From assembly GCF_000423025.1 (NCBI RefSeq), contig NZ_AUHE01000003.1:124001-188000 (forward strand): a stretch of 64,000 bases of DNA, written 5' to 3'. A program made the translations under genes and the position numbers. Positions 34,892 to 44,749 of the stretch are shown here, one piece after another. The notes beneath the pieces were generated by a model. It did not search any database. It worked only from the letters and a program-made list of their open reading frames with translations, and had not been told where the DNA came from. Every line of letters begins with the position of its first letter. The stretch's first letter is position 1. Origin of the DNA: Gordonia shandongensis DSM 45094 (GTDB lineage Bacteria; Actinomycetota; Actinomycetes; Mycobacteriales; Mycobacteriaceae).

Positions 34892-35715
34892 GCGGCGCGG
34901 CCGCCGTCGACGAGCGGCCCGCCGAGCGCGGATCCGCACGCCGCGAGGCGTGGTGGGACCCGCTCCAGACGAAGGTCCGCTCCGGAGTCGAGACGCTCGG
35001 CGCATTCTTCCTGACCTTCTGGGGCATCGTGAAAGCGCTGCCGCGGCGGCCGTTCCAGTGGCGGGAGGTGATCTCCCAGGCCTGGTTCATCGCGAGCGTC
35101 TCCATCGTCCCGACCATGCTGATGTCGATCCCGTTCTGCGTGATGGTCGTCTTCCAGATCAACGTGCTGCTCGGCGAGATCGGTGCCATCGATCTCAGCG
35201 GCGCCGGTGCCGGCGTGGCCGTCATCCGCGAGATCGGCCCCATCGTCACCGTGCTCGTCGTCGCCGGCGCGGGGGCCACCGCCATCTGCGCGGACCTCGG
35301 CTCGCGCACCATCCGCGAGGAGATCGACGCCATGCGGGTGCTGGGCATCGATCCGATCCAGCGTCTCGCCGTCCCCCGCGTGATCGCATCGTGCGTCGTC
35401 GCGGTGTTCCTCAACGGACTGGTCACCGCCATCGGCTTGGCGGGCGGTTACGTGTACGGCGTCTTCCTGCAGGGCGCGACACCCGGGCAGTACATCACGG
35501 CCATCCCCATCCTGACGGGAATCCCCGATCTGCTCATCAGCGAGCTCAAGGCCGGGATCTTCGGGCTGCTGGCATCGGTGGTCGCCTGCCACCTGGGCTT
35601 CAACGCCGGCGGCGGCCCCAAGGGGGTCGGTGACGCCGTCAATCAGACCGTCGTCTTCAGCTTCGTCCTGCTCTTCCTGGCGAACGCCGTCATCACCACC
35701 CTGTCGCTGCAGTGA
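34888..35715 (+). CDS. yrbEA: YrbE-type permease A of the Mce transporter
   Basis: A 275-residue MlaE-family inner-membrane permease. The conserved core IREIGPIVTVLVVAGAGATA (about 112-131) with EEIDAMRVLGIDP is the MlaE signature, and there are five to six helices. It pairs with the next permease and a distant MceG ATPase to drive lipid uptake through the Mce proteins. ATG 34888 overlaps the choD stop (ATGA), showing translational coupling. Confidence 0.93.
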   Translation: MSGAAAVDERPAERGSARREAWWDPLQTKVRSGVETLGAFFLTFWGIVKALPRRPFQWREVISQAWFIASVSIVPTMLMSIPFCVMVVFQINVLLGEIGAIDLSGAGAGVAVIREIGPIVTVLVVAGAGATAICADLGSRTIREEIDAMRVLGIDPIQRLAVPRVIASCVVAVFLNGLVTAIGLAGGYVYGVFLQGATPGQYITAIPILTGIPDLLISELKAGIFGLLASVVACHLGFNAGGGPKGVGDAVNQTVVFSFVLLFLANAVITTLSLQ

Positions 35716-35767
35716 GGAACCCGATCAAGATGCCCCGGAACGAGACGCGCCCGAGTGGGAGGCGAGC

Positions 35768-36634
35768 ATGACGCAGTCAACGGTCACGCACGAACCGTCG
35801 CGATCGATCGCCGCGCGGTTGGAGCCGTCGAAGGTCCTGACGCCCGCCGAGAACTTCGGCAGGCAGCTGGCCTTCTACGGTGCGTCGTTGCGGTCGATCC
35901 CGAAGGCCGTCACGCACTACCGTCGTGAGACGATCCGGCTGCTCGCCGAGGTCTCGTTGGGTGCGGGTGCGCTCGCGGTGATCGGCGGCACGGTCGTCAT
36001 CATCGGTTTTCTCACGGCTGCAGCGGGTTACGAGGTCGGCCAGCAGGGGTCGAGTTCACTCGGCCGCGTCGGCGTCGAAGCCATGTCCGGGTTCATCTCG
36101 GCATTCTTCAACACTCGCGAAGCCATTCCGGTCATCGCAGGCGTCGCACTCACGGCGACTGTCGGCTCCGGATTCACCGCCCAGTTGGGGGCGATGCGGG
36201 TCAGTGAGGAGATCGACGCCCTCGAAGTGATGTCGGTGCAGTCGCTCCCGTACCTCGTGTCGACACGGATCGCGGCGGGCCTCGCCGCGGTGATCCCGCT
36301 GTACGCGATCGCGCTGTTCACCGGGTACGCGTCGACCAAGTTCGTCAGCGTCTTCCTCTCGGACCAGTCGCCGGGCACCTACGACCACTACTTCCAGCTC
36401 TTCCTCCAACCGGGCGACGTGGCGATCTCCCTGTTGAAGGTGGTGGTGATGGCCGTGGCCGTGATGGCTGTGCACTGTTTCTACGGGTACAACGCGAGCG
36501 GCGGACCGGCGGGTGTCGGCGTGGCCGTCGGCCATGCGGTCCGGATGTCCCTGATCATCATCATGGTCGTCGACTTCATCGTCGGCATCGCCCTGTACGG
36601 CGGCGTCCACGCGACGGTGCGGGTGTCGGGATGA
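35768..36634 (+). CDS. yrbEB: YrbE-type permease B of the Mce transporter
   Basis: A 288-residue second MlaE-type permease. The family core appears as FTAQLGAMRVSEEIDALEVM and the C-terminal GYNASGGPAGVGVAVGHAVR matches mycobacterial YrbEB proteins. A GGGAGG-type ribosome site precedes ATG 35768. It follows yrbE-A by 52 bp, the longest gap in the operon, and overlaps mceA by 4 nt. Confidence 0.93.
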   Translation: MTQSTVTHEPSRSIAARLEPSKVLTPAENFGRQLAFYGASLRSIPKAVTHYRRETIRLLAEVSLGAGALAVIGGTVVIIGFLTAAAGYEVGQQGSSSLGRVGVEAMSGFISAFFNTREAIPVIAGVALTATVGSGFTAQLGAMRVSEEIDALEVMSVQSLPYLVSTRIAAGLAAVIPLYAIALFTGYASTKFVSVFLSDQSPGTYDHYFQLFLQPGDVAISLLKVVVMAVAVMAVHCFYGYNASGGPAGVGVAVGHAVRMSLIIIMVVDFIVGIALYGGVHATVRVSG

Positions 36635-37797
36635 TCGAGCACTCGCGCACGCGACACGTGCTGTATGCGGCCGCCGCCGTCGTCATCGTGGCCGCCCTCG
36701 TGGCAGTCGCACTGCTGTCGTACAACGGCCGATTTCAGGACACCAGGACCGTCTACCTCAACGCGCCCCGCGCGGGGCTGCTGCTGTCGGCGGGCTCGGA
36801 CGTCAAGCTCTACGGCGTGGTCGTCGGCCGCGTCTCGAAGGTCACGGTGGACGACGACCGCGCCCGCATCGAGATGGCTGTCGACAGCGACACCCTCGCC
36901 ACACTCCCGGTCAACGTCGAGGCCGAGATGGAACCGACCACGCTCTTCGGCCGAAAGTACGTCGCCCTCCGGATGCCCTCGGAACCGGCGAAGGCCACGT
37001 TGGACGACGGTGCGACGATCGACACGTCTCGCACGCCCGTCGAGGTCTTCGACACCTTCGAGCTCCTCGTGGGAATCCTCGACCGTGTGGACCCCGCACA
37101 GGTCAACTCGACGCTGACCGCGGTTCAGACCGGAACGTTCGAGCGCGGCGACACCCTCGCGACATTGATCGACACGGTGGACGAGTATCTCGCACGCTTC
37201 AACAAGTCGCTGCCGACCCTCCAACGAGACCTGCGCCTCGGAGCCGACAACCTCGAGACGTTCGCCGACCTGTCGCCGGATCTGATGACCACGCTCCGGA
37301 ACCTCACCGTCACCTCGAACACGGTCGTCGAGAATCAATCGCAGCTCACGGCATTCCTGCTGAGCTTCACCCGATTCGGCAACGCGGGCAACCGCTTCAT
37401 CACCGACACCGGACGACCGTTGGAGATGGCGGCCGACGCGCTGGCTCCGCCCGTTACGGCGCTCGGGGATTACGGACCGATCTATCCGTGCTTCCTCGAG
37501 GGGCTCAACACCGGCCGCAAGTACCTCGAACGGGCATTCGGCGGTGCCCGCTCGGGACTCGACATCGTCGGCACCCTGATCATGGGAGACCCGCCGTACC
37601 GGCCGGGCGTCGACGCTCCGAGAAACTCCGCGGGCCGGTCCGGGCCGAGTTGCTACGGCTACCCGCGCGCCCCCGGCGGCCCGGCTCCCGGTCACGTCGA
37701 CTTCGACGACGGCAGCCACGCCTACCGGGACGTCTCGTCGGTGGAGGACATCATCGGCAACCCGTTCGCCTCCATGATCTACGGAATGACCAAATGA
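36631..37797 (+). CDS. mceA: Mce family protein MceA
   Basis: A 388-residue Mce protein. One N-terminal helix (about 10-30) anchors it. The MCE domain (VYLNAPRAGLLLSAGSDVKL onward, about 40-115) is followed by a helical region that in known Mce complexes builds a tunnel for lipids across the periplasm. A conserved YGPIYPCFLEGLN segment typical of MceA lies near 284. Its start and stop overlap the neighbouring genes by 4 nt each. Confidence 0.92.
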   Translation: MIEHSRTRHVLYAAAAVVIVAALVAVALLSYNGRFQDTRTVYLNAPRAGLLLSAGSDVKLYGVVVGRVSKVTVDDDRARIEMAVDSDTLATLPVNVEAEMEPTTLFGRKYVALRMPSEPAKATLDDGATIDTSRTPVEVFDTFELLVGILDRVDPAQVNSTLTAVQTGTFERGDTLATLIDTVDEYLARFNKSLPTLQRDLRLGADNLETFADLSPDLMTTLRNLTVTSNTVVENQSQLTAFLLSFTRFGNAGNRFITDTGRPLEMAADALAPPVTALGDYGPIYPCFLEGLNTGRKYLERAFGGARSGLDIVGTLIMGDPPYRPGVDAPRNSAGRSGPSCYGYPRAPGGPAPGHVDFDDGSHAYRDVSSVEDIIGNPFASMIYGMTK

Positions 37798-38834
37798 GCA
37801 TCACGCGGCAGGCCATCAAGCTGGGAATCTTTCTCACGGTCAGCGCCCTGATCACGGGTGCACTGTTCGTGGTCGTGGGAGATCTGCGGTTCGGACCCAC
37901 GACAGACTTCCGTGCGAAGTTCACCTCGGCGTCGGGGCTCCGGTCGGGAGACGACGTCAAGGTGGCCGGCGTCGTGGTCGGGAAGGTGACCGACGTGGTC
38001 ATCACCGACGGCTCGGGCACCGGCGCGCAGAAACTCGGTGCCGAGGTGGCGATGGACGTCGACTCCGACATCCCCGTGACGACGGCGACCACCGCCGCCA
38101 TCAAATACAAGAACCTCATCGGCGACCGCTACGTGGAGCTCACGACCGAACCCGGCCGCATCGCGGAGCAGCGTCCGTCGGGCAGCACCATTCCGATCGG
38201 CCAGACCCGTCCGGCGCTCGACATGGACGCCCTGGTGAACGGTTTCAAGCCGTTGCTGGCGGGCGTGAACCCCGATCAGACCAACAAGCTCTCGGCGGCC
38301 CTGGTCTCGGTCCTCAACGGGCGCACCGCCGACGTCGGTGAGCTGATCACCCAGGTCGGCGAGCTCGGCCGGACCATCGCCGATCGCGACGCCACCATCG
38401 GATCGATGGTCGGCGACCTCAACACGGTGCTGGGAACCGTCGCCGACCGTCGGACGGCCTTCGCGGGCGTCCTCCGCGAACTGCAGCGATTGGTGTCCGG
38501 GCTGGCCGACGACCGCACGCTCATCGCCGACGGGCTCACGAACATCTCGTCCGCCACCGCGGAACTCGACGAGCTGTTGACCGAGGTCCGCCCCGATCTC
38601 ACCGCCGACGTCGACCATCTGCGCGGTCTGGCGAAGAACCTCAACGACAACACGTCGACGATCAACATGCTGTTGGCGAAGCTGCCGGAGGCATACCGGC
38701 TGCTCGGGCGATCCTCGGGCTACGGGAGCTTCGTGAACTTCTTCGTGTGCGGCCTGGCCATCCGGTACCCGACGCTCGACGGCGGGCACCAGGACACCCC
38801 GATGATTCAAGTCCCCGCTCAGAGGTGTAAATGA
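37794..38834 (+). CDS. mceB: Mce family protein MceB
   Basis: A 346-residue Mce protein with an N-terminal anchor (AIKLGIFLTVSALITGALFV, about 7-26). The MCE domain contains SGLRSGDDVKVAGVVVGKV (about 47-65), and a helical region ends FVCGLAIRYP, typical of MceB. ATG 37794 lies in the ATGA overlap with mceA. It is one of six subunits expected to assemble as a hetero-hexamer. Confidence 0.92.
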   Translation: MSITRQAIKLGIFLTVSALITGALFVVVGDLRFGPTTDFRAKFTSASGLRSGDDVKVAGVVVGKVTDVVITDGSGTGAQKLGAEVAMDVDSDIPVTTATTAAIKYKNLIGDRYVELTTEPGRIAEQRPSGSTIPIGQTRPALDMDALVNGFKPLLAGVNPDQTNKLSAALVSVLNGRTADVGELITQVGELGRTIADRDATIGSMVGDLNTVLGTVADRRTAFAGVLRELQRLVSGLADDRTLIADGLTNISSATAELDELLTEVRPDLTADVDHLRGLAKNLNDNTSTINMLLAKLPEAYRLLGRSSGYGSFVNFFVCGLAIRYPTLDGGHQDTPMIQVPAQRCK

Positions 38835-39820
38835 GATCCGACGAATCCTCCCGCACACTGCGGGCCGGCGTGATCGGCATCGTGGCCATCGTCGCGGTGC
38901 TGGCGCTCGCGTTCAACTACCGCTCCCTGCCGTTCTGGCCGGGGACGACGACCGTCGTCGCGGAGTTCGCCGACGCCGGCGGCCTCAACCCGGATGACGA
39001 GGTGCAGATCGCGGGCGTCTCGGCGGGCACGGTCCGCTCGATCGATCTCAAAGACGATCATGTCGACGTCACATTGCGGCTGACGGAGGGCTGGAAGCGT
39101 CTCGGTGAGGAGACCAGCGCTGCGATCAAGGTCGAGACGGCGCTCGGTCGCCGCTACGTCCAACTTCAGACCGGTGGCCCCGGGGATCTGGGCGATCGGA
39201 TTCCGCTGTCGCGGACCACCTCCGGATTCGATCTCACCGACTCGCTCGAGCAGTTGACCGACACGGTGGAGGACACCGACAAGGAGCGTGTCGTCGACGC
39301 CGTCGAGAGTCTCAACGCGGTGATGAACGATCTGCCGTCCGACATGGCGGGCTCCCTGACGAGTCTCGCCGACGCCGCCCGCACCGTCTCGACGCGCGAC
39401 GCCGGAATCCGCACCCTGCTGCAGCGGGCCGACGCGGTGTCCGGGGTCCTCGCCGAACGCAAGGGCAACATCACCCGGCTGATCGACGACGGCACCGTGC
39501 TGTTCACAACCCTCAACGACCGCGCCGCGGTGATTCACCGGTTGCTGGTCACCCTCCGCGGGATGGCCGACGAGATCGAGAAGGTGACCCGTGAGACCAG
39601 AACGACGGCCCCGGCGATGCTCGAGGAGTTGCGCGCCGTGACCGCGACACTCAACGAGAACTACACGAACCTCGACGAGTCGATCAAGGGAATGCGGACG
39701 TTCGTCACCCAGTTCACCGACGTCCTCGGGAGCGGCCCGTTCTTCGCGGTGCTGCTGGAGAACATCACCCCGGCCAATCTTCGCGGGCAGCAGCCGGGAA
39801 GCCCGGGAGGTGGACGATGA
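38831..39820 (+). CDS. mceC: Mce family protein MceC
   Basis: A 329-residue Mce protein with an N-terminal helix (GVIGIVAIVAVLALAFNY) and an MCE domain carrying ADAGGLNPDDEVQIAGVSAG. The helical region follows, but there is no long Pro-rich C-terminal extension of the kind many MceC proteins carry, so it is short for the group. ATGA overlaps link it to mceB and mceD. Confidence 0.92.
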   Translation: MRSDESSRTLRAGVIGIVAIVAVLALAFNYRSLPFWPGTTTVVAEFADAGGLNPDDEVQIAGVSAGTVRSIDLKDDHVDVTLRLTEGWKRLGEETSAAIKVETALGRRYVQLQTGGPGDLGDRIPLSRTTSGFDLTDSLEQLTDTVEDTDKERVVDAVESLNAVMNDLPSDMAGSLTSLADAARTVSTRDAGIRTLLQRADAVSGVLAERKGNITRLIDDGTVLFTTLNDRAAVIHRLLVTLRGMADEIEKVTRETRTTAPAMLEELRAVTATLNENYTNLDESIKGMRTFVTQFTDVLGSGPFFAVLLENITPANLRGQQPGSPGGGR

Positions 39821-40938
39821 CCGCGATCGCACGGATCAAGAGAATCGGCGGACCGGCGGTCGCCGTCATCGTCATCCTCGTCGTCGCCCTGGTCGTGGTC
39901 GTCGCGGCGAACCTGTGGGAACGCACCCACACCTCACGCGCCACCATCTGGTTCACCAACACAACCGGGCTCTATCCCGGCGACCCCGTCAAGATGCGCG
40001 GTGTGTCGATCGGGACGGTGGCCGACATCGAGGCGACACCGGGCAAGGTCAGGGTCGACGTCGACTACGGCACGGACGTGTTCGTCGACGCCGAGGCGCG
40101 CGCCGCCATCGTGGCACCGACGATGGTGTCGGGCCGCTACGTCCAGTTCGTCAACCCGGACCCGGCCTCGCGGGGGGATGCTCTCGCCGACGGCGCCGTG
40201 ATCGACGTCGGTCGAACCGCGGTTCCGGTGGGCTACGACGAGATCAAGACTCAGGTCACCGATCTCGCGGATCAGCTGGGGCCGCGCGGCGCCGACGACC
40301 AGGGCGCGCTCAGCCGACTCGTCGACAGTTCGGCCGAGGCGCTCGACGGCACGGGAGGCTCGCTGCGGACGTCGCTCGATGCGCTGTCGGACGCCATGGC
40401 CACCTTGTCGGCCGGCGGTCCCGACCTGTTCAGCACCGTTCGGAATCTGCAACAGGTGGTGACGGCGCTGCGGAACTCCGACGAGCAGATCGTCGCCTTC
40501 TCGTCGCAGCTCGCGGACGCCTCGGCGATGCTCGACGACAACCGCACCGAACTCGACGCGGCGCTGGTCGCGATGAACTCGATGGCGCCGCGCCTCCGCG
40601 ACTACCTGGCGGAGAATCGGTCGGCGCTGAGCGGTGACGTCAAGGACCTCACGCGAGTGTCCCGTCTCCTCGTGGATCGCCAGGACGAGCTCGCCCAGGT
40701 GCTCCACGCGGCACCGACGGCGCTGTCGAACCTCTACAACATCTACGACCCGGATTCGAACTCGCTGACGGCGGGTTTGGCGATCGCGGACTTCCCCGAT
40801 CCCGTCTCGTTGATCTGCGCGTTGCTGACCACCGTGGATGCACCGAAATCCGAGTGCCAGAAGGCGAATGCGACGCTGACCCGCGTCCTGACGTCGGAGT
40901 TGGCGCGATCCGCCGCGAGCCGGAAGGGAGGCCGGTGA
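39817..40938 (+). CDS. mceD: Mce family protein MceD
   Basis: A 373-residue Mce protein. The anchor helix (AVAVIVILVVALVVVVAANL) is followed by the MCE domain with NTTGLYPGDPVKMRGVSIG and a helical tail with the usual NLYNIYDPDSNSLTAGLA. It is also on the short side because it lacks a C-terminal extension. Its stop overlaps the mceE start by one base (TGATG). Confidence 0.92.
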   Translation: MTAIARIKRIGGPAVAVIVILVVALVVVVAANLWERTHTSRATIWFTNTTGLYPGDPVKMRGVSIGTVADIEATPGKVRVDVDYGTDVFVDAEARAAIVAPTMVSGRYVQFVNPDPASRGDALADGAVIDVGRTAVPVGYDEIKTQVTDLADQLGPRGADDQGALSRLVDSSAEALDGTGGSLRTSLDALSDAMATLSAGGPDLFSTVRNLQQVVTALRNSDEQIVAFSSQLADASAMLDDNRTELDAALVAMNSMAPRLRDYLAENRSALSGDVKDLTRVSRLLVDRQDELAQVLHAAPTALSNLYNIYDPDSNSLTAGLAIADFPDPVSLICALLTTVDAPKSECQKANATLTRVLTSELARSAASRKGGR

Positions 40939-42068
40939 TGCGGTCGGTCGAACATCAGGGACGCGGGCGGCGCCGGGTCGGTGCCGCCGTCGCCGCCGCC
41001 CTCATCGGGGCGTCGACGCTGGCGGGCTGCCGCTTCGACGGCCCCAACTCGCTGCCGCTGCCCGGTGACGCGATCTCCGGCGACAGTTACTCGCTCACCG
41101 TTCAGCTCGCCGACGTGCAGAACCTGGTGTCCAACTCGCTGGTGAAGTACGACAACGTGACGGTCGGGCAGATCGGCGCGATCCGCGTCAACCAGTCGCT
41201 CGCCGAGGTCGAGGTGCAGATCTCCGAGGGCGTCGAGATACCGCACGATGCGACCGTCACACTCGCTCAGACATCGGTGCTGGGAGCCCAATACCTCGAG
41301 TTCGTGCCACCGGCCGATCCCGGCCCCGGCCATCTGCTGCCGGGCGACACGGTCGGCGTCGGCCAGTCGGCGGCCTACCCGTCGACGGAGTCGGTGCTGG
41401 CGGCGCTGTCGCTGGTGCTCAACGGCAGCGGTCTCGAACAACTGAGATCGATCATGACCGAGCTCAACGGTGCGACGGACGGCCGGACCGCCGCCGCCAA
41501 CCGAGCGATCGCAAAGCTCAAGACCTTCGTCGGCGGGCTGCACCGTCAGCGCGATGACATCGGGCGCGCCATCGACTCCCTGGGCGAGCTGAGCGGCACG
41601 CTCGCCGATCAGAACTCGACGATCGCCGAGGGCGTCGATGCGATGGCGCCGGCACTGACCGTGCTCGCCGACCAGCGCTCCGACCTCGTCGCGATGCTCG
41701 ATCGAGTGGGCGTGTTCGGCGACAAGGTCGACGACGTCCTCTCGCGGAGTCACGACGATCTGGCGACCGTCGTCTCCGAACTGCGGCCCGCGGTGAAGGG
41801 CCTTCGCGAGTCCGGCGACGACCTCGTCGGCTCCCTGCTCGTCGGCCTCACGGTGCCGTTTCCGGTCACGACCATCGACAAGGGCATGAAGGGCGACTAC
41901 CAGAACCTCTTCCTGACCCTCGACCTCTCGGTCGGGGCGATCAGGGACAAGGTGATCGGCAGCATCCCCAGTGTCGATCTGGCCAAGATGGCCGTCTCGC
42001 GGCAGGCGGCGGACCCGTTGCGCGCTCCCCTCGAACGCGTGAACCGACCGAAGGCAGGACGACGATGA
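40938..42068 (+). CDS. mceE: Mce family lipoprotein MceE
   Basis: A 376-residue Mce protein. The N-terminus is a lipoprotein signal ending in the lipobox LAGC (Cys at about residue 31), as expected for MceE (LprK/LprN type). The MCE domain includes VSNSLVKYDNVTVGQIGAI. ATG 40938 was chosen because it places the signal correctly and sits in a TGATG overlap with mceD; an upstream in-frame start would bury the signal. Confidence 0.92.
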   Translation: MRSVEHQGRGRRRVGAAVAAALIGASTLAGCRFDGPNSLPLPGDAISGDSYSLTVQLADVQNLVSNSLVKYDNVTVGQIGAIRVNQSLAEVEVQISEGVEIPHDATVTLAQTSVLGAQYLEFVPPADPGPGHLLPGDTVGVGQSAAYPSTESVLAALSLVLNGSGLEQLRSIMTELNGATDGRTAAANRAIAKLKTFVGGLHRQRDDIGRAIDSLGELSGTLADQNSTIAEGVDAMAPALTVLADQRSDLVAMLDRVGVFGDKVDDVLSRSHDDLATVVSELRPAVKGLRESGDDLVGSLLVGLTVPFPVTTIDKGMKGDYQNLFLTLDLSVGAIRDKVIGSIPSVDLAKMAVSRQAADPLRAPLERVNRPKAGRR

Positions 42069-43498
42069 AACTCACCGGATTCGTCCGCTGGCAGCTGATC
42101 GCGTTCGCGGTGCTCACCGTGGTCAGCGTCGTGTACGGCACCGTCCACTACATCGGGATCGGCCGCGTCACCGGGATCGGCACCTATCGGGTCGTCGCGG
42201 AGTTCGACGATGCCGGCGGTGTGTACCCGACCGGGTTGGTCTCGTACCGGGGCGTCACGGTCGGCAGGGTCGACGCCGTCGACGTCGACCTCACCGACCT
42301 CAGCGCACCGGTCCGGGTCACGTTGACGATCGACTCGACGATCCACATCCCCCGCGACAGCGCAGCCCACATCCGGAGTCAGTCGGCGGTCGGTGAACAG
42401 TACGTCGACCTCATCCCGGCGTCGGCGGACGGCCCGGACCTCGCCGAAGGCGATGTGCTGCCCGCGGCGTCGAACGTCTCGCCGACCCCGACGAAGGACG
42501 TCCTGGAGCGGACCATGAACCTGGTTTCGACGATCTCGCCGGAGAATCTGGAGACCACGATCGACGAGGTGTCCGGCGGGGTGGGGCACACCGGTGAGCG
42601 ATTGGCCCGTCTCGTCGACTCGTCGCAGCGGCTCCTGTCGTTGGCGCAGGTCGATCTGACCCCGACGCTGAGGCTCATCGACGACGCGGAACCGCTGCTG
42701 CGGACGGGTAATCGAGTGGCGGACGACCTGCGTTCATCGGTCCGCGACCTGGCGTCGTTCACCGACCAGCTCGCCATGAGCGACGGGCAGATCCGGACGC
42801 TGCTCCGCGAGACGCCCGCGGCGGCCGACGAGGTCACCGAGACGTTCGACGAGTTGACGCCGACGCTGCCGACCCTGCTCGCCGATCTGCAGTCGGTGGG
42901 GCAGGTCCTGCGCGTCAACGTCCCGAACCTGCGCCACATTCTGACCGTCTACCCGGCATTCACATCGGGAACCCTGTACTCGGTCAAGGACTTCGAACTC
43001 GGACAGAGTCCGCAGGCGCCGCTCGACGTGAAGCTGGGCAACACGCTGAACCCGCCACCGTGCACCGAGGGATACGGGGGCACGCAGCGGCGCGACGCAT
43101 CCGACACGAGCACGGTCCCCGCGGTCCCGGATCAGTACTGCACGGCGCGTCCCGACAACCCGAAGGTGGCGCGCGGCGCACGGAACGTTCAGTGCGCGAC
43201 CGATCCGAGTGTGCGGACCGGCCTGGTGGCGGACTGCCCTCGCGGTCTCCCGTCGACCTGGCCCGAGATGCTCTCGCGTCCCGGCGGTGCCGCCGGCGGC
43301 GACGGAGCGACCGGCGGAGACGGACCGAAGAAGCGGAGGACGACGCGGGCGCGACCGGCGGTGCGGCCGATTCCGTACTCCGAGACGACCGGTCGATTCC
43401 GCGGCCCGGACGGAGTGACCTACTTCGTCGGCACACCCACCCGGACGGCCTCCGGAAAGGAGAAGGCGACATGGCAGTCGTTGATGATGACGTGGTGA
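42065..43498 (+). CDS. mceF: Mce family protein MceF
   Basis: A 477-residue Mce protein with an anchor helix near the N-terminus (WQLIAFAVLTVVSVVYG). The MCE domain has DDAGGVYPTGLVSYRGVTVG, a long helical region follows, and the C-terminal segment of about 80 residues is basic and Pro/Gly-rich (KKRRTTRARPAVRPIPYS). The end of the gene overlaps the next start by 28 nt. Confidence 0.92.
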   Translation: MKLTGFVRWQLIAFAVLTVVSVVYGTVHYIGIGRVTGIGTYRVVAEFDDAGGVYPTGLVSYRGVTVGRVDAVDVDLTDLSAPVRVTLTIDSTIHIPRDSAAHIRSQSAVGEQYVDLIPASADGPDLAEGDVLPAASNVSPTPTKDVLERTMNLVSTISPENLETTIDEVSGGVGHTGERLARLVDSSQRLLSLAQVDLTPTLRLIDDAEPLLRTGNRVADDLRSSVRDLASFTDQLAMSDGQIRTLLRETPAAADEVTETFDELTPTLPTLLADLQSVGQVLRVNVPNLRHILTVYPAFTSGTLYSVKDFELGQSPQAPLDVKLGNTLNPPPCTEGYGGTQRRDASDTSTVPAVPDQYCTARPDNPKVARGARNVQCATDPSVRTGLVADCPRGLPSTWPEMLSRPGGAAGGDGATGGDGPKKRRTTRARPAVRPIPYSETTGRFRGPDGVTYFVGTPTRTASGKEKATWQSLMMTW

Positions 43499-44019
43499 CC
43501 GGCACCGAGGACCGGGGACGATCCCCGGTGAGATCCGGGTCGAGGACCGTAGCACTCGTGTGGGTGCTGATCCTCGCGGTGATCGCGGTGATCGCGACTC
43601 TCGGAGTCGTCGGCACTCGGCTCTACGATGCGCGGCACGACCAGCAGCGCGACGACCAGGTGCTCGAGGTGACCCGCGATGTGGTCGCCGGGCTCGTCAG
43701 TCTCGACTACGAGCGGTCGAAGGCCGACTTGGATCGGATCAAGTCCGTGTCGACCGGGGCGTTCCAACAGCAGTTCGACCAGTTGGCGGCATCGTTCTCG
43801 CAGGTGTTGTCGTCCGGCGAGGTGCGGTCGACCGGTTCGGTGAAGGAGGCGGGGATCGTCGACGCCGACGACGACTCGGCGTCGGTGCTCGCGGCGGTGA
43901 GCTCCGTCGTCAAGAACACCGAGGCGCCCGACGGCCAGCAGCGCGTCTACCGCATGCGAGTCGAGCTGGAGCGGTCCGACGACGACTGGAAGGTCAGCAA
44001 CGTGGAGTTCGTGTCATGA
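43471..44019 (+). CDS. Mce-associated membrane protein 1
   Basis: A 182-residue protein with one N-terminal membrane helix (VALVWVLILAVIAVIATLGV, about 27-46) and an extracytoplasmic domain ending DDDWKVSNVEFV, the pattern of Mce-associated (Mas) proteins. These stabilise or assist Mce complexes. A strong ribosome site (AAAGGAGAAGG) inside the mceF end precedes ATG 43471. Its stop overlaps the next start (ATGA). Confidence 0.85.
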   Translation: MAVVDDDVVTGTEDRGRSPVRSGSRTVALVWVLILAVIAVIATLGVVGTRLYDARHDQQRDDQVLEVTRDVVAGLVSLDYERSKADLDRIKSVSTGAFQQQFDQLAASFSQVLSSGEVRSTGSVKEAGIVDADDDSASVLAAVSSVVKNTEAPDGQQRVYRMRVELERSDDDWKVSNVEFVS

Positions 44020-44744
44020 GCGGGGCGACGATGACGGGAGACGATGTGACCGAAGACGACGTGACCGAAGACGACCGTGACGTGCTCGTGGAGCAGGACG
44101 TGCCGTTGGAGGGCGTCGAATCGGCGCCGAGCGGTGACGGCTCGTCCGGGGGCGGCGCCGGGGAACCGGACGTCCTCGAGGATGCGGCGAGCGACGGGCG
44201 GCCCACCCGATTCCTGCGATCGACGGCCGCGGCGTTCTCGTGGCCCGCTCGACTCTCGCCACGCGCCCGTCGACTCGTGATCGGCGTTCTGGCGGTGGTG
44301 ATCGTCGGGGCCGCCGGCTCGCTGGGATATGCCTGGTTCGAGGCGGATTCGCTGGCGTCCGACGCCGCGGCGGGACAGTCGGCGCTCGACGCCGCCGAGT
44401 CGGGCATCCCGGAGATCCTGAGCTACGACTACCGGTCTGTCGACAAGGATCTCCCGGCGGCGGCGAACGCGATGCTGTCCGGCGACTTCCGCGACGAGTA
44501 CGCCGAACTCGGTTCGTCGGTGATCCAGCCGACGGCCAAGAAGGACCGCATCGTCACGAAGGCCGAGGTGGTGGAGTCGTCGGTGGTGTCGTCCGACAGC
44601 GATGGCGCGACACTCCTGTTGTTCGTCAACCAGACGACCACCAGCGCCGAGATGGAGGGGCCGCGGTTGGACGGCAGCCGGATCCGCGTGGAGATGGTGC
44701 GCGACGGGCAGGACTGGAAGATCTCCGGATTCACGCCGGTGTGA
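44016..44744 (+). CDS. Mce-associated membrane protein 2
   Basis: A 242-residue paralogue of the preceding gene. An acidic N-terminal cytoplasmic region of about 80 residues with repeated VTEDD leads to one membrane helix (LVIGVLAVVIVGAAGSLGYA, about 88-107). The domain then ends GQDWKISGFTPV, matching the Mas pattern. It is the last gene of the choD-yrbE-mce transcript. Confidence 0.85.
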   Translation: MSGATMTGDDVTEDDVTEDDRDVLVEQDVPLEGVESAPSGDGSSGGGAGEPDVLEDAASDGRPTRFLRSTAAAFSWPARLSPRARRLVIGVLAVVIVGAAGSLGYAWFEADSLASDAAAGQSALDAAESGIPEILSYDYRSVDKDLPAAANAMLSGDFRDEYAELGSSVIQPTAKKDRIVTKAEVVESSVVSSDSDGATLLLFVNQTTTSAEMEGPRLDGSRIRVEMVRDGQDWKISGFTPV

Positions 44745-44749
44745 CGTCC

